Source: B4-G1 sp964393895 (GTDB lineage Bacteria > Chloroflexota > Anaerolineae > B4-G1). From it: a stretch of 25,988 bases of DNA. The position numbers and the translations under genes are program-made. Below, piece after piece: positions 21,701-25,988 of the stretch (its first letter is position 1; every line of letters begins with the position of its first letter). Under the pieces are notes generated by a model, which saw only the letters and a program-made list of their open reading frames with translations, was not told the DNA's origin and did not search any database. The stretch is from the NCBI GenBank assembly GCA_964393895.1, contig CAYMWP010000060.1, forward strand, positions 1-25,988, read 5' to 3'.

Positions 21701-23463
21701 ACCTGGCGGCGACAGTCTACGTGGGCGGGCGACACGGGACGGAGCTGCTCTGGCCGCGCGTCGCCCCAGGCGAGGAAACCCAGATCCGCCTCGAGATCCG
21801 CAATAACCAGGACGGCATCACGCTGACCAACTTGACCATCACCCCCACCGCGCCGGCGGGCATCACCGTCACCGCTCGCAGCGTGACAGAGACGGAGGCC
21901 ATCGAGCCGATCTTTTTCGACTTTCCGTTCCTGCACCAGACGGTGGTCGGCGACGGCTGGCGCACGGTGTGGTACTATGACGTGGCGGTCAGCCCGTCCT
22001 TTACCGACACGGGCAAGGTCCACCAGGTCACCTTCGAGGTCAGCGCCGACGGGCTGCCGGGTGACTTTGAGGTCCCGGCGGCCGAGATCGGCGTGGGCGA
22101 CCCCGGCGCGTGCGTCAAGACGGTGTGGGGCCAGGCCACCGGCATGCAGCTGGAGGACCTGCTGCCACCGGGCGTCTCGCCGGAGGACGCACGCCTGGCC
22201 AACAGCGGCGAAGCGACGGCGCTGGAGGGCGCGTTGGCCGTGGGCGACGAGATCTCGGCCACTACCATCTTTGCCGACCTGCGGCCCGTCTCCTTCATCA
22301 CCACGCCCGTTACAGGCGGCACGCTGGTCTCTTTCACTCTGCCCACGTCCGATACCTACGACGCGACTCAGATGCCGTGGCTGGAGGACGGGAACCGCCT
22401 CGGCGAGGTGTACGTCGTGTTCAAGTCCCACGCCGAGTTGGAAAGCAGCGGCACCGAGATCATCAACTTTGGCCCCACCATCACCTACACCGATGACTTT
22501 GCCCAGGTGTACACCCACACGGGCGACCTGCAGACGGTGGAGGTTCACGGCGCGGTGCTCAGCGCCACATACACTGTGGAGGTCATCACCGACACGACCA
22601 CGGGGGAGGTGGTGGCCGGCCCGGTGCCGGGCGTGCTGAACGAGGTGGCGGTGACCGTGGACGTGTTCAACTGGGGTGACTATATCGCCGACGACGGGGC
22701 GATCACCATCACCTTTGCCTCCGGCGTGACGCCGACGGCCATCAGCGGCGGCCTGCTGTCCGCCTCGGGCGCTGACTGGATCGCCGTCACCATCCCCGAC
22801 ATTCCGCCCGGCGGGCGCCACCAGGTCGGCCTGGTGCTCCAGTTCGTACCAGAAGGCGGCGGGCCGGTGTACCTGATCATCGCTCACACGGATGGGCGCT
22901 ACGAGCATAACTTTGGATTCGCGGGCCTCTCGGAGCGCACGGTGGTCGTCGAGGACCGGCTGGCGGGGCCGCTAGAGATCGGCGCGGCTGCCCGGTTCGA
23001 GCACGTGTACCTGCCGCTGATCCTTGGAAGATATGCGGCGCTGCCGGACCTGATCGTCAGCGACATCGTCGTCACGGCGGACGACGTGCAGGTCACCATT
23101 GAGAACGTCGGCAACAGCGCCGTTACGGACGATTTCTGGGTCGACGTCTACGTTGATCCCGATCCCGTCCCCACCGGCGTCAACCAGGTGTGGTACGACG
23201 GCCGCTCGGAGCAGGGCATCGTGTGGGGCGTGACCGCCTCGCAGGCGCCGATAGCTCCCGGCGACGCCATCACTCTGAGGATAAACGGGCCGTACTATTC
23301 CGCCTTTTACAGCACGTTCGCCGGGCCGCTGCCCGCAGGCACCCAGGTGTGGGCGCAGGTCGACGCGGTCAATATAGACACCACTTACGGTGGTGTGCTG
23401 GAGACCCACGAGGCCGGCGGCGGGGCGTACAACAACATCGCGCAAGTCGTGGTGGGACAGTGA
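18703..23463 (+). CDS. Giant secreted protein with C-terminal YLPLIL tract and CARDB domain
   Basis: A 1586-residue exported protein. A signal peptide spans about residues 1-38 (basic start, hydrophobic run, possible cleavage after APA). Residues about 180-345 resemble a ThuA/GATase-like Rossmann domain (DYDVLILPAIRVG, VVLVNGHPSDD). Around 370-480 and again 1070-1420 are Ig-like, DUF11-style beta repeats. The middle (about 480-1060) is beta-rich and unrecognised. HVYLPLIL near 1433 is a motif often seen ahead of the last domain in Chloroflexota surface proteins. The C-terminal CARDB-like domain (about 1446-1584) carries PDLIVSDIVV and VTIENVGNSAVTDDFWVDVYV. ATG 18703 has AAGGAG at 5-nt spacing. 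The protein is probably a cell-surface or secreted adhesion or scaffold component; no enzyme active site is clear. Its TGA stop lies inside the 9-bp duplication of the element that follows. Confidence 0.88.
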   Translation: MNSLYKPSYRVLLIVGLGLGAIALLLTALSLPLRAAPADYPFPAGETLTPLGAGQPDALQRRNAYKELWHHLYHHDHPDLAWTAVTATVNGSDYAPGAILGDLSGDFAQVTASGAFSVPRSFALHPRRVALYYGTARDEFDQLVVWEEGDFEQLFRVYLWCEETPSGCPYFDTLTETQIVSDLADYDVLILPAIRVGYAGEVVAALGPDGLVAIHDFVESGGFLYAQSDAAYVAEAAGLVAAGTVDLDTRVTDPDNAGQLDVLLPDHPLAFSWLADETYVLDEPLITATAGISVVATFADTSQPGSVAIGVATPGDGRVVLVNGHPSDDIAYHPQVLDALLWASAERAGIYGTLCQQYSDAVGCDTIPAYEPGVPVAVTTTFKNYWDGPLADVVITETLHEGFTTTLGDISPAPASLVANPDGTATIVWTASQALPGDTHFTYVAYTSAPSGTAHHALVSTARADYVDAFWPTEYHPAGLPRHVVRNELWVNALMAARLVGDRDIELDGLYPLPAEGYYFDIALTLENKEETGADHVVVTDVVALLSPIVDVDDQRIVPQVITDSWGISDTDSLSQSLFAANEVFFYDTPVPIYPLPDHMDGVAIPATGTFYTLTAWENGPRSVYTYTGNFTTTAGLTNSIAIPPEYAAYITVTAEGDILLPALTMVWDFGALPAYDYQEPAVRYGLFSHELLNRTVSFASDPVSPSLVLNGSGGSVYTNLGGHPIPYHEYLSSGIVHIPEPPEMPRVAYRDVWSRTQEMELRTVFYDIVPFPPPEYHAVVNTTFEMKVDRDGDGRGEVRELEFPAREGADLVLYLKSWSNFHPDMPPLEQDETLIAQGMFRGRGFALEPMTGDWWSSWSSPELQGVPNATILTDVVSVPAYDYLYFQQYLESQQREAIYISATLATYPDFHREGVIKIDEGARFVYHQKAVGPSRYEVYDSHVQAVFGLSADARTHKAVAPVLVATFDDHVYHLVRIEDPWDPRCVGWEPFIKSYGFGDLAATVYVGGRHGTELLWPRVAPGEETQIRLEIRNNQDGITLTNLTITPTAPAGITVTARSVTETEAIEPIFFDFPFLHQTVVGDGWRTVWYYDVAVSPSFTDTGKVHQVTFEVSADGLPGDFEVPAAEIGVGDPGACVKTVWGQATGMQLEDLLPPGVSPEDARLANSGEATALEGALAVGDEISATTIFADLRPVSFITTPVTGGTLVSFTLPTSDTYDATQMPWLEDGNRLGEVYVVFKSHAELESSGTEIINFGPTITYTDDFAQVYTHTGDLQTVEVHGAVLSATYTVEVITDTTTGEVVAGPVPGVLNEVAVTVDVFNWGDYIADDGAITITFASGVTPTAISGGLLSASGADWIAVTIPDIPPGGRHQVGLVLQFVPEGGGPVYLIIAHTDGRYEHNFGFAGLSERTVVVEDRLAGPLEIGAAARFEHVYLPLILGRYAALPDLIVSDIVVTADDVQVTIENVGNSAVTDDFWVDVYVDPDPVPTGVNQVWYDGRSEQGIVWGVTASQAPIAPGDAITLRINGPYYSAFYSTFAGPLPAGTQVWAQVDAVNIDTTYGGVLETHEAGGGAYNNIAQVVVGQ

Positions 23464-23593
23464 CAGTAATTCCCGTTTTGAAGCCGCACCGCCGTAAAAC
23501 AGGCGGTGCTGGCTAGTTTTTTCCTAGCATCGGCTCTTTTAGGCCGATGCACCTAAGCTAGAATTGCCAAAACGGGAATTGCTGGGACAGTGA
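23455..23593. mobile_element. MITE family C (121 bp, with 9-bp TSD)
   Basis: The element proper is 23464-23584. Ends CAGTAATTCCCGTTTTG and CAAAACGGGAATTGCTG are 17-bp inverted repeats with one mismatch. Identical 9-bp duplications GGACAGTGA lie at 23455-23463 and 23585-23593; the left one contains the TGA stop of the upstream gene. The interior holds two hairpins, 23482-23514 and 23527-23550 (perfect 8-bp arms GCATCGGC/GCCGATGC). There is no coding capacity. A related end is at 35-80. Confidence 0.93.
23482..23522 (+). terminator. Intrinsic terminator carried by the family C element
   Basis: Arms 23482-23493 and 23502-23514 form a GC-rich stem of 12 pairs with one bulged T (23510). AG and six T residues follow (23517-23522). 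This is a good intrinsic terminator, and it lies just behind the giant gene because of the insertion. Confidence 0.7.
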
Positions 23594-23618
23594 TGCAGCC
23601 AGAAGAGGAAATCGTCTG

Positions 23619-24116
23619 ATGAGAAACTACCGGATCGGTCTGCGAATCGCCATACTCGCCTGCGCCACGCTGCTGGTCATTGGCATACTGCCGCTGGCCA
23701 GCGTGGCCCGGGCGGACCTGCCGCCCCGCCCCAGCCCGCCGCCGGCGGGTTCAGACGGCGGCAAGTCATCAACCGGCGTATCGATCGTGCTGCGCGCCAC
23801 GTTTGGCCCTGGCTGGCCCTGGGACCGGGTTCACTGGCAGGAGCTGTGGACGGTGGTCGAATGGCAGGGTATAGAGGGAACGTGGCACCCTGTCGAGGGC
23901 TGGCAGGGGACGCTGGACGGGATCACTGTTGCAGAAAATGGGGACGTCGTCGGCGAGAAAGCGTGGTGGGCCTACGAGCCCAACCTGGGCAAAGGGCCAT
24001 TCCGCTGGCTGGTATACGAGGGGCGCGCTGGTCGCCTGATCGCTGCCAGCGATCCATTCCATCTGCCGGAGCTTGTGAACCAGCGGGACGTCGTGGAGAT
24101 TTCGTTGACGCACTGA
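23619..24116 (+). CDS. Small secreted hypothetical protein
   Basis: A 165-residue exported protein. The signal peptide covers about residues 1-32 (basic RNYRIGLR, hydrophobic run, likely cleavage after ARA). A Pro-rich segment DLPPRPSPPP and a Trp-rich domain follow (WPWDRVHWQELWTVVEWQ, WHPVEGWQGTL, KAWWAYEPN). I do not recognise a named family. A secretion signal followed by DLPPRP is seen in small Chloroflexota proteins, from memory. ATG 23619 follows GAGGAAAT. Without the family C element, its start would lie only 25 nt after the giant gene stop and duplicated target, so both were probably one operon and the products may act together at the cell surface. Confidence 0.78.
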   Translation: MRNYRIGLRIAILACATLLVIGILPLASVARADLPPRPSPPPAGSDGGKSSTGVSIVLRATFGPGWPWDRVHWQELWTVVEWQGIEGTWHPVEGWQGTLDGITVAENGDVVGEKAWWAYEPNLGKGPFRWLVYEGRAGRLIAASDPFHLPELVNQRDVVEISLTH

Positions 24117-24251
24117 TTTTCGGACCGTGCGAGGGGATGCAGAGCAACGCGCTTCCCTACCATTCTATTTGGCCGGGGTTGACCCTGCTCCGATCAAGGA
24201 AAATGGCCTATAACACTCTCAGCCTGTTTTCCGCACTTTATGATAGCAAGT

Positions 24252-24361
24252 GTTCGTAGTAAGCGCGGATGCAGACATCCGTCCGGAACGAAGTAGAGTG
24301 CCATCGAACGCCACTCCGCTACGCGCGGATACACGGTATCCGTCCGTGGCTGACTACGAAC
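24252..24361. repeat. 110-bp repeat element with GTTCGTAGT ends
   Basis: GTTCGTAGT (24252-24260) and ACTACGAAC (24353-24361) are perfect 9-bp inverted ends. Inside are two similar hairpin units: CGGATG-CAGA-CATCCG (near 24266-24281) and CGGATA-CACGG-TATCCG (near 24326-24342), each followed by TCCG. I see no target duplication. Elements with GTTCGTAGT ends are widespread in Chloroflexota, from memory. Confidence 0.6.
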
Positions 24362-24697
24362 CCCGCCCATACGAGAAATCTCAAAGTGCGAAGTATAGGC
24401 TCAGTAGACAATGGGAGTATGCACAGTCCCTACGCTACCGAGATGCAGTTTACCAATTCTAATACAGTTTCGTCAAGCGGCTTGTCAGTGTCTGGGTAAG
24501 GCACAAGATGCCCAGTTCGAGCTCACCGACGCCGTTTTGGCGTTAGTCTAAACTCGAGTAGGGTTATAGTCCAAGAACGAGGGATTGGGAAGACTGACGC
24601 GGGCGACCCTCACTCATTGGGGACAAGCTCTTGGAAGGCTGAGGCGGGCCACTGAAGGGCCAGGCCGCGGAACTAGTATCGTGCTCTGGTATAGAGT
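24362..24697. other. Intergenic stretch without recognisable gene
   Basis: Between the 110-bp repeat and the acyl-CoA dehydrogenase gene I find no frame with a ribosome binding site and no family similarity. A segment at 24617-24646 (ATTGGGGACAAGCTC and on) resembles 654-683 upstream of fabH. The part before the repeat (24117-24251) also shows nothing. No intrinsic terminator with a T-run is visible for the minus-strand gene. Confidence 0.5.
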
Positions 24698-25909
24698 TCA
24701 CTCTGCCCGCCACTCCTGCTCGTCATAGGCCGGTAGTTCGCAGCGCAGGGGTTTGTCTCGTCGCTTGCCCAGCTTGTATCCGGCCTGCATCAACTGGTGG
24801 ACCTCGCTGGTTCCCTCGTAGATGACGGCGCCCTTGCTGTTGCGTAGATAGCGCTCCACGTTGTATTCGTCCGAGTATCCATAAGCACCGTGAATTTGCA
24901 CTGCCTCCAGCGCCGCTTTGACGCTGTGCTCGGTCGCGTACCACTTGGCCTGGCTCGTCTCGCGCGTGTTGCGGATTCCCTGGTTCTTTAGCCAACCGGC
25001 CTTGAGATAGAGCAGCCGCGCTGTCTCGTACCAGAGCGACATGTACCCAATCTTTTGCTGGATCAGTTGGTGCTCGGCGATAGGCTTGCCAAAGGTCTTG
25101 CGTTCCTGGGCATAGGCGACCGATGCTTCCATACAGGCCCGGATCAACCCGGTCGCTCCCGCAGCGACGGTATACCGCCCGTTGTCAAGTGCGCTCATTG
25201 CGATCTTGAAACCCTCGCCCTCCTCGCCAATGCGGTTCTCGACCGGCACTGTGACATCCTGCATAGAAATCCAGCCCGTTGATCCGGCCCGCACACCGAG
25301 CTTGCCGTGAATATCGCCGGTGGTGACTCCCTCCATAGCGGTGGTGATCATAAAAGCGCTCAGGCCACCGGATGGTTTCGCCGCAGTTGGATCGGTGCGG
25401 GCGACGACCATGAAATTATGAGCCTTGGTGGCGAGACTGATCCACATCTTTTCCCCGTTGAGAATGTAGACGTCGCCATCGCGCCTGGCGGTGGATTGCA
25501 TATTGGCGACGTCGGAACCATGCCCGGGCTCGGTGAGACCAAACCCGGCGTATTTCTCCCCTTTCGCCTGCGGAGTGAGAAAGCGTTGCTTTTGCTCCTC
25601 CGTCCCCCATTGCAAGAGCGCCATGCTGCACAATCCCATGTGTACGCTCATTACCACTCGTAGTGTGCTGTCAATGCGCTCCAATTCCTCACAGACTAAC
25701 CCCAGAGTGATGTAATCAAATCCCTGTCCGCCATACTTTGCTGGGATATTGATTCCCAGGATGCCCAGTTCGGCCATGCGGGGAAGAACTGCGGGGGCCA
25801 TATCTTGCTTGCGATCCCACTCACTAATGATCGGCGCCACTTCTTTTTCTGCAAAGCGGCGCACCATCTCGGCGGCTTGCCGATGTTCATCTGTCAATGC
25901 CAGATCCAT
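24698..25909 (-). CDS. Acyl-CoA dehydrogenase
   Basis: A FAD-dependent alpha,beta-dehydrogenase of acyl-CoA thioesters, feeding electrons to ETF; used in fatty acid or amino acid breakdown. It has 403 residues against a usual 380-390. Domain order: N-terminal helical domain (to about 120; LGILGINIPAKYGGQG), middle beta domain (FGLTEPGHGSDVANMQSTA, LNGEKMWISLA), C-terminal helical domain (QERKTFGKPIAEHQLIQ; QIHGAYGYSDEYNVERYLRNSKG is the FAD/substrate region at roughly 340-362). The catalytic Glu365 is in IYEGTSE, the short/medium-chain position. Chain-length or branched specificity cannot be read. ATG 25909 is preceded by AAGGAGG at about 10 nt. A family A-like element begins 24 bp upstream of the start codon. 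Confidence 0.93.
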   Translation of the reverse strand: MDLALTDEHRQAAEMVRRFAEKEVAPIISEWDRKQDMAPAVLPRMAELGILGINIPAKYGGQGFDYITLGLVCEELERIDSTLRVVMSVHMGLCSMALLQWGTEEQKQRFLTPQAKGEKYAGFGLTEPGHGSDVANMQSTARRDGDVYILNGEKMWISLATKAHNFMVVARTDPTAAKPSGGLSAFMITTAMEGVTTGDIHGKLGVRAGSTGWISMQDVTVPVENRIGEEGEGFKIAMSALDNGRYTVAAGATGLIRACMEASVAYAQERKTFGKPIAEHQLIQQKIGYMSLWYETARLLYLKAGWLKNQGIRNTRETSQAKWYATEHSVKAALEAVQIHGAYGYSDEYNVERYLRNSKGAVIYEGTSEVHQLMQAGYKLGKRRDKPLRCELPAYDEQEWRAE

Positions 25910-25933
25910 AACACCCTGCCTCCTTTTGCAATA

Positions 25934-25988
25934 GGGTGTGTTTCGTTTAGGACACCTGTCCTCATACCCTAGCTTCGTTAATCAGCTT
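25934..25988. mobile_element. Family A-type element end with a different core, cut by the window
   Basis: GGGTGTGTTTCGTTT (25934-25948) matches the end of family A copy 3. What follows is AGGACACCTGTCCT (25949-25962), an inverted repeat unlike the AGACCTC core, then unrelated sequence to the window end. The right end and target duplication are outside. It lies directly upstream of the acyl-CoA dehydrogenase gene. Confidence 0.5.

Noticed and set aside
18589..22908. A 1439-codon open frame on the minus strand opposite the giant secreted protein gene
   Set aside because: It mirrors the GC-rich codon pattern of the sense gene. It has no family similarity, no ribosome binding site and a composition heavy in Gly, Val, His and Arg. 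The sense strand has a signal peptide, recognisable domains, promoter and Shine-Dalgarno.
1..25988. tRNA, rRNA or autonomous transposase genes
   Set aside because: None could be recognised on either strand by motif or fold.

Overview
The window looks like a GC-rich chromosomal stretch from a member of the Chloroflexota, probably Anaerolineae-like. This is inference. It rests on a FabH with a long C-terminal tail, a DUF3160 lipoprotein, a giant secreted protein with a YLPLIL tract before a C-terminal CARDB domain, a ruvB-DUF2905 pair, and many short structured repeats of a kind common in that phylum. I see no rRNA, tRNA, CRISPR array or autonomous transposase.

Layout. 1-680 holds no intact gene. 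It has repeat remnants, a MITE with perfect 9-bp target duplications, and an orphan leftward promoter with a tandem operator that reads into the broken start of a lost gene. 795-4960 carries fabH and a Ca2+-type P-type ATPase, each followed by an intrinsic terminator. 5264-7705 is a two-gene RpiR regulator and FGGY sugar kinase operon. 7884-9144 is ruvB (probably leaderless) plus a DUF2905 membrane protein. On the minus strand follow a DUF3160 lipoprotein (9290-11497), a RelE/ParE-type toxin-antitoxin pair (11732-12236) and an extracytoplasmic peptide-type binding lipoprotein (12309-14123).

14308-16363 is the most interesting functional unit. A consensus promoter (TTGACA, 17 bp, TATAAT) has a GAAC-N4-GTTC LexA-type box inside its spacer. 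It drives a radical SAM protein with a helix-hairpin-helix tail, of the putative DNA modification/repair class, and then an AlkZ/YcaQ-related protein. This looks like an SOS-controlled DNA repair operon. Downstream lie a small-protein plus C39-like cysteine protease pair and a decayed second copy of the AlkZ-related gene. 18003-18502 holds more gene debris (a LuxR-type HTH fragment). 18703-24116 encodes a 1586-residue secreted protein and a small secreted protein. 24698-25909 (minus) is an acyl-CoA dehydrogenase.

The second theme is non-autonomous mobile DNA. Family A (151 bp twice and a 68-bp deletion form, ends GGGTGTGTTTCR, 9-bp TSD), family B (141 and 139 bp, ends GTAACTRCTCAG, 8-bp TSD) and family C (121 bp, ends CAGYAATTCCCGTTTTG, 9-bp TSD) are all defined here by terminal inverted repeats plus target duplications. 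Families A and B have different ends and TSD lengths, yet both carry two copies of the quasi-palindrome AGACCTCSGAGGTCT spaced 83-84 bp apart. The 68-bp form is exactly what deletion between those two cores would give. Several insertions sit at stop codons or in 5' leaders, and element C brings a terminator between two genes that were probably cotranscribed.
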